From Heyndrickxia camelliae (GTDB lineage Bacteria; Bacillota; Bacilli; Bacillales; Bacillaceae_C): a DNA stretch of 64,000 nt. The stretch spans positions 1 through 64,000 of the forward strand of contig NZ_PIQO01000018.1 in the NCBI RefSeq assembly GCF_002844575.1, read 5' to 3'. Numbering within the stretch: the stretch's first letter is position 1; each line of letters begins with the position of its first letter. The notes under the pieces were generated by a model. The model saw only the letters and a list, made by a program, of their open reading frames with translations. It did not search any database and was not told where the DNA came from. Below are positions 8,773-18,388 of this stretch, piece after piece. Both the position numbers and the translations under genes were made by a program.

Positions 8773-11700
8773 ATGAGGAAAATTAGCATCATCATCATGA
8801 TGTTACTGCTTGCAGCACAAAGTGTTTTCACCCCACTTGTTACAAAAGCTGACGAACCTCAAGATAACAAAGAGATTAAGGAAAATATTCTTACAAACGC
8901 TGTGCTGACATTTGAAAACACCGTTGGTCAACAAGTTGATCAAGTGGACCGCAGTACCATTATCTCAGTAAAATATGACTGGAAACTACCAAATGGGCAT
9001 GGATATAAGAGTGGAGCAACCTATCAATTTAGACTACCTGAACCATTAGTAGTCTATGAAACTATTAAAGAGGAGCCTATATTATTTAATGGAGAAACAA
9101 TAGGAACTTTTTCTGTTGATTTTGACGGAACAGTGAAAATTGTTTTTAATGATTTCATTGAAACGCACTCGAATATCAAAGGAACTATAGAAGTTTTATC
9201 AAAAATTAGCGAAACTGTCACCATTACCGAAGATAAAAAAATTATTATAACACCCATTGCAGATGGTAAACAGATAGAAATCCCCATTGTTTTTCAACCG
9301 GAAGGTCCGACCATTACTAAAAAAGGAACCCCTAACAAACCCTATAACACCGAGAGTATTGCATGGACTATAGACTTTAATAAAAACTTAGAAAATATTC
9401 ATAGCGCCGTTCTAAAAGACCCGATTCAAGACGGCCAGGAATTAGATGCTAACTCAGTCAAGGTTTATAAACTTATAACTAGATTAGATGGGAGTGTAAC
9501 CCAAGGGGAGGAAGTTCCCGGATTAAAAATAGAAAAGACTTCTGATGGTAGGGACTTCCAAATCAATCTTGGCGATATAAAATCCGCCTATCGTGTAATT
9601 TATACAACAAACATAATAGACCAAGATAAAACCAAGTACGAAAACATTGCTTTTTTAACAGGCAAAAATTTCAAGGAGCAATCAGCAACTGGATCTGTCA
9701 GTGTTCACAGAGGTGTTTCTTTAGAGAAAACATCTACAAAATATGACCCTGTATCACAGACCATTACTTGGGAAATTAAATATAACTATAATGAAAAAAT
9801 TATCCCAAAAGAAAAGGCTATTTTAACCGATATGTTTAATGATTCTCAAGAACTGTTAGAGAATTCATTTACTGTGAAAAAGGTAAACATCGATTCAAAT
9901 GGCAGAGAAGGCAATATACAAGATGTCGATAGTAGTGAATATACCCTAAATAAATTAACTGAAGAGAAACAAAATGGCTTTAAATTAAAGTTTAACGAGG
10001 ATATCCAATCTGCTTATAAAATTGTTTACAAAACGAAAGCCTCCAGCCGTGTCTTTGAAAATACGAAAATTACAAACACAGTTCTATCATCGGAAAATAG
10101 TAAAACCGCAGAAAGAACCATTTATCAGCAAATCCTTTCTAAATCGAATGATACAACCGACTACAAAAATAAAACTACATCTTGGACCATCACCTTTAAT
10201 AAGGATTATTTTCCGATGAACAATGTTATACTAACCGACACTTTTACAAATAAAGGATTGACGCTTCTGCCAGAAACATTAACCATCTCTAGCAGTAAAG
10301 GTCCTATGCAAGTAAATGAAGATTATAAACTAGTAGTCATCAGCGATAACGAGTTCAAAATTGAATTTTTGAATGGTTGTGATGGCCCCGTAACATTAAA
10401 GTACAAAACAGTTTTTAACTATGAGGGAAGGCAGGATCAAACAAAAACATATTTAGACAATAGAGCAATTCTCGTTTGGGAAGACGAAAATGGAAAAGAA
10501 CACTCTAAAGATGCGAACGCTCAATTCACGCCTGATACGTACACACAATCTAACGGGTTTAAAAATGGATCCTATAATGCAATTAATAAAGAAATAACAT
10601 GGAACATAGGGGTAAACTATAATCTCAAATCTATCACAGATCCATCCATTGTCGATATCATAAGCGGGGGTCAGCAACTTTTACTCGATTCTGTGAAGGT
10701 ATATAAAATGGATCTAACTGGAGGTGCAAATGGCACGATTCAAACGGAACTTGCTCCAGACACGGATTATTCTGTTAAATGGGATGAAAGCAAAAAACAG
10801 CTAAAGATTATTTTTAATAAAAAAATCCACTCAGCCTATCTCATAACCTATAAAACTAGTCTTAACCATTTGCTGATTAAAGATAAATACGTTAATACAG
10901 CAAGTATTTATGACGGCGAAAATAAAGTAACAGACCTTTCTGCCAGTGTTTCTGTACCAAATGGCGGAAAATATATCGACAAGTCGGGAAATCAAAACGG
11001 AAAAATAATTAACTGGACGGCTAATATTAACTTTGGACAATCCTATGTATCGGATGTTAAATTAACGGATACTCCAAGCCCGAACCAAGTGATACTGGAA
11101 AACTCCTTTCATCTATACACGACATCAGTAGCTGAAAACGGGTCAGTATCCAAAGGATCCGAATTACAATTAAACAAGGATTATAAGCTTGCTTACTTAC
11201 GGAATTCTGATGGTGAGGATTACTTTGAAATTACTTTTCCAGAACCTATTAGTAAACCGTATATTCTTGAATATCAATCTATGATTCTTGCAAAAGTCGG
11301 AGAGTCTATTCAAAACAATATACGGCTTACCGGAAAAGAAATTACAACGGAAGTAACGAAGTCTCAATCATCCGTTACGGTTAAACGAACTATAGGAATG
11401 GGAACCGGGGAAGGTGAAGTTGGAAGTCTTCAGGTTACGAAAGTAGACGCCGCAGATAACAAGCTTATGCTTGAAGGAGCAATTTTTTCTCTAATTGATG
11501 AACAGAGTGGTGCTGTCATTAAAACATTAACTACCGATAAAGATGGTAAGGTAAAATTTGATAAACTGCTTTATGGAAACTACCTTTTAAAGGAAGACCG
11601 TGCTCCTGAAGGATATGTTATAGGCATAAACGATGCCCAACCTATTGAAATTAAAGCACCAACCACCGAGGCGAAAATTGAAAATGAAAAAATCAATCAT

Positions 11701-12900
11701 GCTGTTGAATTAACGAAGATTGATAATGAAAATCATGATTTAAAGCTTCAAGGTGCTGAATTTAAATTGCAGCATAAGGAAGGCAAGGATTATAAGACAG
11801 TCGGTACCTACTTAACGAATGAAGAAGGCAAAATCACGCTTAATAATCTAGAACCCGGAGAGTATCAATTTTTGGAATCTAAAGCTCCAAAATATTATAA
11901 GCAAGATGATTCCCCTATAAATTTTACAATTGATAAAGATCAGACGTCTCTGAAGAAAGTTACCAAAACAAATGAAAGGGGAAAAGGAAAGCTTACAATC
12001 ATAAAAGTAGATGCAGCGAATCAGAATTCGTTAACTGGTGCTACATTTGAAATCTATAACAGTAAAAATAATTTAGTAACTACCGTTACTACAGACCAGG
12101 ACGGAAAAGCATTCTTAGAAGATGTTCCATATGATAAATATACAATAAAAGAAGTTAAGGCACCTGATGGATATGCCGTCAACCATTCCGACATAACCGT
12201 TAATGTTGAGAATTCAAATACCGAAATTACAGTTAAGAACAATAAAATTATTCATGCATTAAAATTAGTAAAGGTAGACGCGAATAATCCTACAAAAAGA
12301 TTAAAGGATGCAGTTTTTAAATTGCTTTATAAAAACGCTGCAACGGATGAGTACGGTATAGTAGAAGGAAAAGAATCCTTATCTACCGACGCAAACGGAG
12401 AAATCTATATTGAAAACCTCATTCCAGGGAAATACCAGCTTATAGAAATTAAAGCACCAAACGGATATATATTAGATAACAAACCTATTGAGTTTGAAAT
12501 AAAAAATGAGCAAATAAGTATCCTTTCCCTAACCATAAAAAATAGACAAATGCCATCTATCCCCGGAGGAACAGACAACCCAAATAACCCTGGAGACACA
12601 AATAATCCAGATACTCCAACAAATCCAGGGGATACGAATCACCCAGATAATCCGACAAACTCAGGAGATACTGTTAATCCTGGAGACGCAAATGACCCGG
12701 ATAAACCAACGAAATCAGGAGACATAAATAACTCGGATAAACCTAATGCTCCAGGAGTTACTGACGTTGTTAAACCTAAAGGTGAAAATTTACCACTAAC
12801 TGGTGAAAATTCAAACTATACTACTCTTTATATTGGTTCTGGGTTCATCCTTATGGGATTGATTATTTTGCTATATAGAAGAAAGGAAAAGGTTCGATAA
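8773..12900 (+). CDS. Cna-type LPXTG surface adhesin with collagen-binding-like and Cna_B repeats
   Basis: Secreted, wall-anchored protein of 1375 aa. A signal peptide (1-26, ending near VTKA) is followed by an N-terminal Ig-like domain and about five repeats of some 130 residues, each opening with a Trp strand (SIAWTIDFN, TITWEIKYN, TTSWTITFN, EITWNIGVN, IINWTANIN) and closing with a Y.I.Y.T strand, as in collagen-binding-like domains. Four Cna_B domains follow (about 884-1260), each with Lys (VTKVD, LTKID, IIKVD, LVKVD), Glu (KEDRAP, LESKAP, KEVKAP, IEIKAP) and Asn, compatible with isopeptide bonds. A Pro/Asn/Gly/Asp-rich wall spacer, LPLTG, a hydrophobic helix and RRKEK end it. The ATG at 8773 is chosen over one 12 bases upstream because GGAGG (8763-8767) then serves as ribosome site. 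The needed housekeeping sortase is not in the window. Confidence 0.93.
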   Translation: MRKISIIIMMLLLAAQSVFTPLVTKADEPQDNKEIKENILTNAVLTFENTVGQQVDQVDRSTIISVKYDWKLPNGHGYKSGATYQFRLPEPLVVYETIKEEPILFNGETIGTFSVDFDGTVKIVFNDFIETHSNIKGTIEVLSKISETVTITEDKKIIITPIADGKQIEIPIVFQPEGPTITKKGTPNKPYNTESIAWTIDFNKNLENIHSAVLKDPIQDGQELDANSVKVYKLITRLDGSVTQGEEVPGLKIEKTSDGRDFQINLGDIKSAYRVIYTTNIIDQDKTKYENIAFLTGKNFKEQSATGSVSVHRGVSLEKTSTKYDPVSQTITWEIKYNYNEKIIPKEKAILTDMFNDSQELLENSFTVKKVNIDSNGREGNIQDVDSSEYTLNKLTEEKQNGFKLKFNEDIQSAYKIVYKTKASSRVFENTKITNTVLSSENSKTAERTIYQQILSKSNDTTDYKNKTTSWTITFNKDYFPMNNVILTDTFTNKGLTLLPETLTISSSKGPMQVNEDYKLVVISDNEFKIEFLNGCDGPVTLKYKTVFNYEGRQDQTKTYLDNRAILVWEDENGKEHSKDANAQFTPDTYTQSNGFKNGSYNAINKEITWNIGVNYNLKSITDPSIVDIISGGQQLLLDSVKVYKMDLTGGANGTIQTELAPDTDYSVKWDESKKQLKIIFNKKIHSAYLITYKTSLNHLLIKDKYVNTASIYDGENKVTDLSASVSVPNGGKYIDKSGNQNGKIINWTANINFGQSYVSDVKLTDTPSPNQVILENSFHLYTTSVAENGSVSKGSELQLNKDYKLAYLRNSDGEDYFEITFPEPISKPYILEYQSMILAKVGESIQNNIRLTGKEITTEVTKSQSSVTVKRTIGMGTGEGEVGSLQVTKVDAADNKLMLEGAIFSLIDEQSGAVIKTLTTDKDGKVKFDKLLYGNYLLKEDRAPEGYVIGINDAQPIEIKAPTTEAKIENEKINHAVELTKIDNENHDLKLQGAEFKLQHKEGKDYKTVGTYLTNEEGKITLNNLEPGEYQFLESKAPKYYKQDDSPINFTIDKDQTSLKKVTKTNERGKGKLTIIKVDAANQNSLTGATFEIYNSKNNLVTTVTTDQDGKAFLEDVPYDKYTIKEVKAPDGYAVNHSDITVNVENSNTEITVKNNKIIHALKLVKVDANNPTKRLKDAVFKLLYKNAATDEYGIVEGKESLSTDANGEIYIENLIPGKYQLIEIKAPNGYILDNKPIEFEIKNEQISILSLTIKNRQMPSIPGGTDNPNNPGDTNNPDTPTNPGDTNHPDNPTNSGDTVNPGDANDPDKPTKSGDINNSDKPNAPGVTDVVKPKGENLPLTGENSNYTTLYIGSGFILMGLIILLYRRKEKVR

Positions 12901-12907
12901 AAAGATA

Positions 12908-12944
12908 AGCTATTGATTGTTACTCCACAATCAATAGCTTTTTA
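12908..12944 (+). terminator. Intrinsic terminator of the adhesin gene
   Basis: Thirteen-base perfect stem (AGCTATTGATTGT with its complement) and short loop, followed directly by TTTTT, just after the stop codon. Confidence 0.9.
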
Positions 12945-13530
12945 CATTTCGATAGTTTTCCGTTTAAAATACCAATGGAATAACTAAAATACAATTGGAA
13001 ACAGAGTTTTTAGTGCATAGTTCAATCCATATAAGTACTTACGCTTTCATAGAAATACATGCACAGTATCCTACAGTCAGTGATAAATCTATAGATTTGT
13101 TATCTACCAATCAATTTCTCGCAATTTCGCATTTATCCTAATAAATGACCTGCTTCTAAAGAAGACTAAGTTGGACAAAATGCCTGAAATCCTTAATCCA
13201 TATACTTGTCTCACACTATGTTATAGATCTTGTAAATAATAATTATCTCGTATCTTTGAACAAAGTGAGGTTTGGAATATAGTTTCATTTTAAAAAATAA
13301 GCAAGCCTTTCCACACTCGTTAACCCTTTGAATATTAGGTGATGATTACATATCGATGAAAAGAATTAATAAATAATCCATAATATCTTTTGTGAAAGCG
13401 TTCAAATAAGGCTATCAACCTATCATTTACTTTTTATTTTTCTCAATTACAATTGAAATTCATTTATGATGAAATAAAACAACTATGCAGTGCTCAATAT
13501 ATTTAAACTGTAAATCAAGGTACTTTATAT
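12945..13530. other. Gene-free stretch before ahpC
   Basis: AT-rich, no reading frame with a ribosome site on either strand. A weak cre-like sequence (TGAAAGCGTTCAAA near 13393) is present, but it is imperfect and about 270 bases from the nearest gene, so I do not call it. Confidence 0.5.
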
Positions 13531-13567
13531 TTGACATATATAATTATCTCTATATAATAATTAGTAT
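13531..13567 (+). promoter_or_regulatory. ahpC promoter with PerR-like operator over the -10
   Basis: TTGACA at 13531-13536 and TATAAT at 13553-13558 with a 16-base spacer form a strong SigA-type promoter. An imperfect match to the PerR box TTATAATNATTATAA lies on the -10 region (about 13552-13566; some three mismatches). PerR control of ahpC is established in Bacillus; the operator itself is tentative. Confidence 0.6.
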
Positions 13568-13578
13568 AAATTAAAAAC

Positions 13579-13631
13579 AATTATAGATAGATTGCTTCTA
13601 TCAATTGGTATTGGACAACCTATCTATAATT
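13579..13631 (+). promoter_or_regulatory. 5'-UTR stem-loop of the ahpCF mRNA
   Basis: Perfect 12-base arms AATTATAGATAG and CTATCTATAATT enclose about 29 bases; the stem can be extended by TTG/CAA. It begins about 14 bases after the predicted transcription start and ends just upstream of the AGGAGG before ahpC. A stabilising 5' hairpin or regulatory element is likely; no known family recognised. Confidence 0.6.
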
Positions 13632-13662
13632 TATAAATATTACATTTAGGAGGAACTAGATT

Positions 13663-14226
13663 ATGTCATTAATCGGAAAAGAAGTACTACCATTCACAGC
13701 ACAAGCTTACAGAAACGGTGAGTTTATCGAAGTAACGGAACAGGATTTTAAAGGTCAATGGAGTGTTGTTTGCTTCTATCCAGCAGACTTTACTTTTGTT
13801 TGCCCTACTGAGCTTGAGGATCTTCAAGATCAATACCCTACCTTACAAGAACTTGGCGTTGAAGTATTCTCTGTTTCAAGAGATTCTCACTTCACTCATA
13901 AAGCATGGCATGATACATCAGATGCAATTGGTAAAATTACTTACACAATGATTGGTGACCCTGCACATGTTCTTTCTCGTAACTTTGATGTGTTTATCGA
14001 AGAATTAGGTCAAGCTGACCGCGGTACATTCATCATTGATCCAGATGGTATCATCCAAGCTATTGAAATTAATGCAGATGGTATTGGCCGTGATGCAAGT
14101 ACACTTATCAATAAAATTAAAGCAGCACAATATGTTCGTAATAATCCTGGGGAAGTTTGCCCAGCAAAATGGAAAGAAGGTTCTGAAACCCTTAAGCCAA
14201 GCCTTGATCTTGTAGGCAAAATTTAA
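13663..14226 (+). CDS. ahpC: Alkyl hydroperoxide reductase subunit C (2-Cys peroxiredoxin)
   Basis: Cytoplasmic peroxiredoxin that reduces hydrogen peroxide and organic hydroperoxides, recharged by AhpF. The 187-residue length is typical. Peroxidatic Cys47 lies in DFTFVCPTE and resolving Cys166 in GEVCPAKW; the catalytic Thr and Arg context is kept. AGGAGG precedes the ATG. ahpF starts 11 bases after the stop, so the two form one operon under the 13531 promoter. Confidence 0.97.
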   Translation: MSLIGKEVLPFTAQAYRNGEFIEVTEQDFKGQWSVVCFYPADFTFVCPTELEDLQDQYPTLQELGVEVFSVSRDSHFTHKAWHDTSDAIGKITYTMIGDPAHVLSRNFDVFIEELGQADRGTFIIDPDGIIQAIEINADGIGRDASTLINKIKAAQYVRNNPGEVCPAKWKEGSETLKPSLDLVGKI

Positions 14227-14237
14227 GGAGTGTTATC

Positions 14238-15767
14238 ATGATACTTGATGCAGATATTAAGGCACAACTAAACCAATATCTCCAGCTTTTGGAAAACGAT
14301 GTGCTACTTAAAGTTAGTGCAGGTTCTGACCAATTATCTAATGACATGCTAGCTCTTGTAGATGAGCTAGCAACAATGTCATCGAAAATTAAAGTGGAGA
14401 AAACAACACTAGAAAGAACTCCTAGCTTTAGCGTAAACCGTATCGGTGAGGATTCAGGAATTGCGTTTGCTGGTATACCTCTAGGACATGAGTTTACTTC
14501 TTTCGTGTTGGCTCTGCTTCAAGTCAGTGGCAGACCTCCAAAGGTGGATCAAAAATTAATAGATCAAATCAAAAGCATTAAAGGTGAGTACCACTTTGTA
14601 ACTTACGTTAGTTTAACATGCCATAACTGTCCTGATGTTGTGCAAGCACTTAATATCATGAGTGTTCTTAATCCTGATATTAGCCACACAATGATTGATG
14701 GCGCAGCATTCAAAGAAGAAGTAGAAAGCAAAGGAATCATGGCTGTCCCAACTGTTTTCCTTAACGGTGAAACATTTGGAAGCGGACGTATGACATTGGA
14801 AGAAATTCTCGCTAAGATGGGAAGTACATCAGATGCTTCTGAGCTTTCCGACAAGGAACCATATGACGTACTTGTTGTTGGAGGCGGACCAGCAGGTGCC
14901 AGTGCGGCAATCTATGCAGCTCGTAAAGGTATACGAACAGGAATTGTCGCTGAACGTTTTGGCGGTCAAATCATGGATACTCTGGGTATCGAAAACTTTA
15001 TTAGCGTAAAATACACAGAAGGTCCTAAGCTTGCTGCAAGTCTGGAAGAGCATGTAAAACATTATAATGTTGATGTGATGAATTTGCAGCGTGCTAAGAG
15101 CATCGAAAAGAAAGACTTCATCGAAGTAGAATTAGAAAACGGAGCTGTGTTAAAGGGCAAAACTGTTATCCTTTCAACCGGTGCCCGTTGGCGAAATATC
15201 GGCGTTCCAGGAGAAGCAGAATTTAAGAACAAAGGTGTAGCATACTGCCCGCACTGTGATGGTCCATTATTCGAAGGAAAGGACGTAGCCGTAATTGGCG
15301 GCGGTAATTCCGGAATTGAAGCAGCCATTGATCTTGCTGGAATTGTAAAACATGTAACCGTTCTTGAGTTCGCATCAGAACTTAAAGCTGATTCTGTTCT
15401 TCAAGACCGTCTTTACAGTCTTCCAAATGTGACAGTCTTAAAGAATGCTCAAACAAAAGAAATTACTGGTACTGATAAAGTAAATGGTATTACCTATATA
15501 GACCGTGCAACAGGAGAAGAACATCATGTTGAATTGCAAGGTGTATTCGTTCAAATCGGCCTTGTACCTAATACCGATTGGTTAAGTGATACTATTGAAC
15601 GCAATAAAATGGGTGAAATTGTAATAGACAAGCATGGTGCTACCAGCATCCCTGGTGTATTTGCTGCTGGTGATTGTACAGATGCTGCCTATAAACAAAT
15701 TATTATTTCAATGGGTTCAGGTGCTACTGCAGCATTAGGTGCATTTGACTATTTAATTCGGAATTAA
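14238..15767 (+). CDS. ahpF: Alkyl hydroperoxide reductase subunit F (NADH:peroxiredoxin reductase)
   Basis: FAD-dependent NADH reductase of 509 aa that passes electrons to AhpC. The N-terminal tandem thioredoxin-like domain has the CxxC pair Cys128/Cys131 (TCHNCPD). The thioredoxin-reductase-like body has the FAD motif VVGGGPAGA (about 213), the redox motif CPHCDGP (about 337) and the NAD(H) motif VIGGGNSG (about 352), and ends with the GDCTD FAD-contacting motif. Complete and normal in length. An intrinsic terminator follows. Confidence 0.97.
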   Translation: MILDADIKAQLNQYLQLLENDVLLKVSAGSDQLSNDMLALVDELATMSSKIKVEKTTLERTPSFSVNRIGEDSGIAFAGIPLGHEFTSFVLALLQVSGRPPKVDQKLIDQIKSIKGEYHFVTYVSLTCHNCPDVVQALNIMSVLNPDISHTMIDGAAFKEEVESKGIMAVPTVFLNGETFGSGRMTLEEILAKMGSTSDASELSDKEPYDVLVVGGGPAGASAAIYAARKGIRTGIVAERFGGQIMDTLGIENFISVKYTEGPKLAASLEEHVKHYNVDVMNLQRAKSIEKKDFIEVELENGAVLKGKTVILSTGARWRNIGVPGEAEFKNKGVAYCPHCDGPLFEGKDVAVIGGGNSGIEAAIDLAGIVKHVTVLEFASELKADSVLQDRLYSLPNVTVLKNAQTKEITGTDKVNGITYIDRATGEEHHVELQGVFVQIGLVPNTDWLSDTIERNKMGEIVIDKHGATSIPGVFAAGDCTDAAYKQIIISMGSGATAALGAFDYLIRN

Positions 15768-15813
15768 TAAGCGGATATAAACTCTATTATTAGAAACATC
15801 AAACCTTTAACCA

Positions 15814-15853
15814 AAAAAGCCTTGCTAGCATATTGTTAGCAAGGCTTTTTTTA
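15814..15853 (+). terminator. Intrinsic terminator of ahpCF
   Basis: Stem AAAGCCTTGCTA with its complement TAGCAAGGCTTT, nine-base loop and a long T run. Confidence 0.92.
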
Positions 15854-15949
15854 TTTTATACAACAACGGAAATATAAAATATCATTTGTAAATAAAAGTG
15901 TGCACTTAAGTACAGAATAAGAAAAAAGTGAAAACAGGAGTGCAAAAAA

Positions 15950-16807
15950 ATGGAAGAATCGGGAGCGATAAGCAAAACTTATTGTATGAGTGAATATGAC
16001 CTATTAAAAAGAGTGATCCTTTGCCAGCCTCAATATATGACCATTCGCGAAGTAATAAATGAAACACAGGAGCATTTCAAGAATGAGGGTATCCATATTG
16101 AACGTGCTCTCGCTCAACACGCTGAATTGGTAAAAACACTAGAGGCTAATGATATAGAGGTAATATTATTGCCATACCATAAAAAATACCCTGAACAAGT
16201 CTTTACTAGAGATATCGGTTTTACATTAGGACAAACGATTTTCGTTGCGAAGATGGCAACCGATGTGCGAGCAGGCGAAGAAGATGTTTTAAAGCAATGG
16301 TTAGAGGATGAGCAAATTTCTTATTATAACTTAGTGGAGGAACGGATTGAGGGTGGAGATGTTGTCATTGATCGAGAAACCATTTACGTAGGACTTAGCA
16401 ACCGTACAGAAAAAAAAGCGGTAGAACATTTACAGCGCCTTTTGAGCCGATTCCAAGTTATCCCCATCGCTTTTAAAGAAAAGTACCTACATTTAGATTG
16501 TATATTTAATGTTGTGTCACCTGAAGTCGCTCTTGTTTACCCTAATGCCTTAACGAAAAAAGACATCGATTTTTTTGCTTCTCGCTATAATTTAATTGAA
16601 GTATCAGAAGAGGAACAATTCCAGTTAGGTACAAATGTATTGAGTATAGGTAACAATCGAATCTTAAGTCTCCCTGTCAACCAAAAAGTAAATGCACAGC
16701 TTCGTAATCATGGTTTTCATGTTATTGAAGTGGATATAACTGAAATTATAAAATCAGGTGGTTCCTTCCGTTGCTGTACCCTTCCTATCTTGCGTGAATC
16801 ACATTAA
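15950..16807 (+). CDS. Amidinotransferase-superfamily hydrolase (DDAH/arginine deiminase-like, YkgA-like)
   Basis: Cytoplasmic 285-residue protein of the guanidine-modifying superfamily (dimethylarginine dimethylaminohydrolase, arginine deiminase, amidinotransferases). It has the expected catalytic elements in order: substrate-binding Asp in FTRDIGF, EGGDV, catalytic His in HLDCIF and nucleophilic Cys in GGSFRCCTLP near the C terminus. It resembles B. subtilis YkgA in size and motif order. The hydrolysed guanidino compound cannot be told from sequence. The ATG follows ACAGGAG. It stands alone between two terminators and is convergent with the PTS operon. Confidence 0.85.
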   Translation: MEESGAISKTYCMSEYDLLKRVILCQPQYMTIREVINETQEHFKNEGIHIERALAQHAELVKTLEANDIEVILLPYHKKYPEQVFTRDIGFTLGQTIFVAKMATDVRAGEEDVLKQWLEDEQISYYNLVEERIEGGDVVIDRETIYVGLSNRTEKKAVEHLQRLLSRFQVIPIAFKEKYLHLDCIFNVVSPEVALVYPNALTKKDIDFFASRYNLIEVSEEEQFQLGTNVLSIGNNRILSLPVNQKVNAQLRNHGFHVIEVDITEIIKSGGSFRCCTLPILRESH

Positions 16808-16852
16808 AAACCCACCCTCCAATGGTTTAGGAACAAATACAATTGGAGGGTG
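16806..16852 (-). terminator. Intrinsic terminator of the PTS operon
   Basis: Eleven-base perfect stem (CACCCTCCAAT with its complement) whose minus-strand side is followed by GGGTTTTTA. It lies between convergent genes and may serve both, but the T run only fits the minus strand. Confidence 0.75.
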
Positions 16853-16930
16853 CAGCTTTGTAGAAAGTAATGTAACTCTATCCATTTAAATCATATCAAG
16901 CGATTTTTTCTAAGACAAATTGGATATCCA

Positions 16931-17665
16931 TTATTTCAGCAACGAAAGTCTTCCTTTGTATTTCTCCACCAAGCGCTGGTTATGCTCATCTGAACCTTCT
17001 ATATTTCCACTTAGAAATACTGGTGGTTCAAAACCGTTGTCAGCTAGGATTTGGATAGCTTCAGCAAGGATGGCATTGATAATTACTGCTCCAACAACTG
17101 TTGAAGTAGGACCAAATGGTACGCTAACCTTTTCATAAGAAAGGGCTGCATCTCCTTTAGGAGAAAAGTTATCAATGACTAAATCTACAGAATTAAATAA
17201 GTGTTTGCCGCTTTCATGTCTGGATGGCTGACTTTGGGAATATTCCAAAGATGTGATTCCAATTACATATGCTCCTTTTTCTTTTGCTGTTAGTGCAACA
17301 TCCACAGGGACCGGATTCCGACCGGAAGTAGAAAATACAAACATAACATCTTCTTTGCGTATGTCTTGATTCTTCATAAAATCAGCTGCCAAGCCATTTT
17401 TGCGTTCTAACTCTGAGGAGCGTAATGCCCCTTCATGAAGCATTAATGGTTCATATAAAATAGGATTAATAGGAACCAGACCTCCAGCTCGATAGCATAC
17501 TTCTTCTGTTAAAATATGAGAGTGTCCACAGCCGAAAAGTTGAATGATACCACCGTTTTGGATAGCCTTAGCAACCTTCTCTGCAGCCTCTTTCATATTA
17601 CTCATTTCATTTTTTTCCACTAATTCGATTTTTTCCTTTGCCTTTTCAAAGTATTGAAACAGCAT
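16931..17665 (-). CDS. SIS-domain sugar-phosphate-binding protein (UPF0309 family)
   Basis: Cytoplasmic protein of 244 aa with a single SIS fold. An N-terminal helix (1-30) precedes the sugar-phosphate-binding strands: FGCGHSHILTEE (about 44) and MFVFSTSGRNPVPVDVA (about 113), the latter being the Ser-rich phosphate loop of SIS isomerases. It matches the UPF0309 family, whose members often lie near amino-sugar genes. It could be an isomerase or sugar-phosphate sensor/lyase in this operon; the reaction is unknown. Last gene of the operon, starting six bases after the aldolase gene. Confidence 0.8.
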   Translation of the reverse strand: MLFQYFEKAKEKIELVEKNEMSNMKEAAEKVAKAIQNGGIIQLFGCGHSHILTEEVCYRAGGLVPINPILYEPLMLHEGALRSSELERKNGLAADFMKNQDIRKEDVMFVFSTSGRNPVPVDVALTAKEKGAYVIGITSLEYSQSQPSRHESGKHLFNSVDLVIDNFSPKGDAALSYEKVSVPFGPTSTVVGAVIINAILAEAIQILADNGFEPPVFLSGNIEGSDEHNQRLVEKYKGRLSLLK

Positions 17666-17671
17666 ACTCTC

Positions 17672-18388
17672 TCATCCCCTAACTAAGCTAACGATTTTTT
17701 CTACTTCTTGGGGTATAGTTCTCCCAGTTTCTTTGTCAATAGTTGAACCAAAAATATGCGGCATGAAAACGGAAATCCCAGTATCTCTAACACCATTTAC
17801 AATCTCCACAATATTTTCTGCTGAAATGCCTCCTGCAGGTTCAATAGACACAATCCCTTTTTCGGACGCAACTTTGCATAAATAGACCAGCTCTTCTAAA
17901 TGTGTTAGCCCCTTTAAAGGCATGAATTTTATAGATTCCACTCCCATGGAAACAGCTAAATCTACTAAATCTTCCACTCTAATTTCAACACCTGATAGTT
18001 TTACATATCCTACCTTGCCTGCTGGAGATACAAGACCATTAACAACTTGATTGATTCCTTTTGCTTTTAAATATCCTCTGGCGTAACTTGATTTTTCAAA
18101 CGGCTGATTAATGTGCCCAGGATTTGCACCAGCTGCAATATGAAGGACCTTTTCCCAGTTGGCGGGATTTCCATTGTCTCCTAAGCCAATACTGACAACC
18201 GATGAAATTTCTTTTAATTCCGCTACCTTTTTTATTCCATCCTCTATTCTAGTAAACTCAGAAGATACAATACCAGGAACGACAAATCCTAGACCTGCAT
18301 CAATAATTTCTTCTGCATTTTGCTTATCTTTAGCAAGAAAATTAAATAGTAAAAAATCATCCAGTTTATTCAGCTTTTTTAATTCCAT
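17672..18388 (-). CDS. KDGP-type aldolase (DgaF family, PF07071)
   Basis: Cytoplasmic (beta/alpha)8 class I aldolase-like protein of 238 aa, family of DgaF, which splits 2-keto-3-deoxy-6-phosphogluconate into pyruvate and glyceraldehyde 3-phosphate in Salmonella glucosaminate catabolism. Visible family features are LGFVVPGIVSSEF, SIGLGDNGNP, a likely Schiff-base Lys in SIKFMPLKGL and the phosphate-binding end IEPAGGISAENI. ATG at 18388 is preferred: AAGGTG lies seven bases ahead; upstream TTG and GTG codons lack a site. It overlaps the creatininase-family gene by about 23 bases. It suggests that the operon ends in pyruvate and a triose phosphate. Confidence 0.8.
   Translation of the reverse strand: MELKKLNKLDDFLLFNFLAKDKQNAEEIIDAGLGFVVPGIVSSEFTRIEDGIKKVAELKEISSVVSIGLGDNGNPANWEKVLHIAAGANPGHINQPFEKSSYARGYLKAKGINQVVNGLVSPAGKVGYVKLSGVEIRVEDLVDLAVSMGVESIKFMPLKGLTHLEELVYLCKVASEKGIVSIEPAGGISAENIVEIVNGVRDTGISVFMPHIFGSTIDKETGRTIPQEVEKIVSLVRG

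Noticed and set aside
13390-13408. cre-like (CcpA) site
   Set aside because: Imperfect at a conserved base and about 270 bases from the nearest start, so not called.
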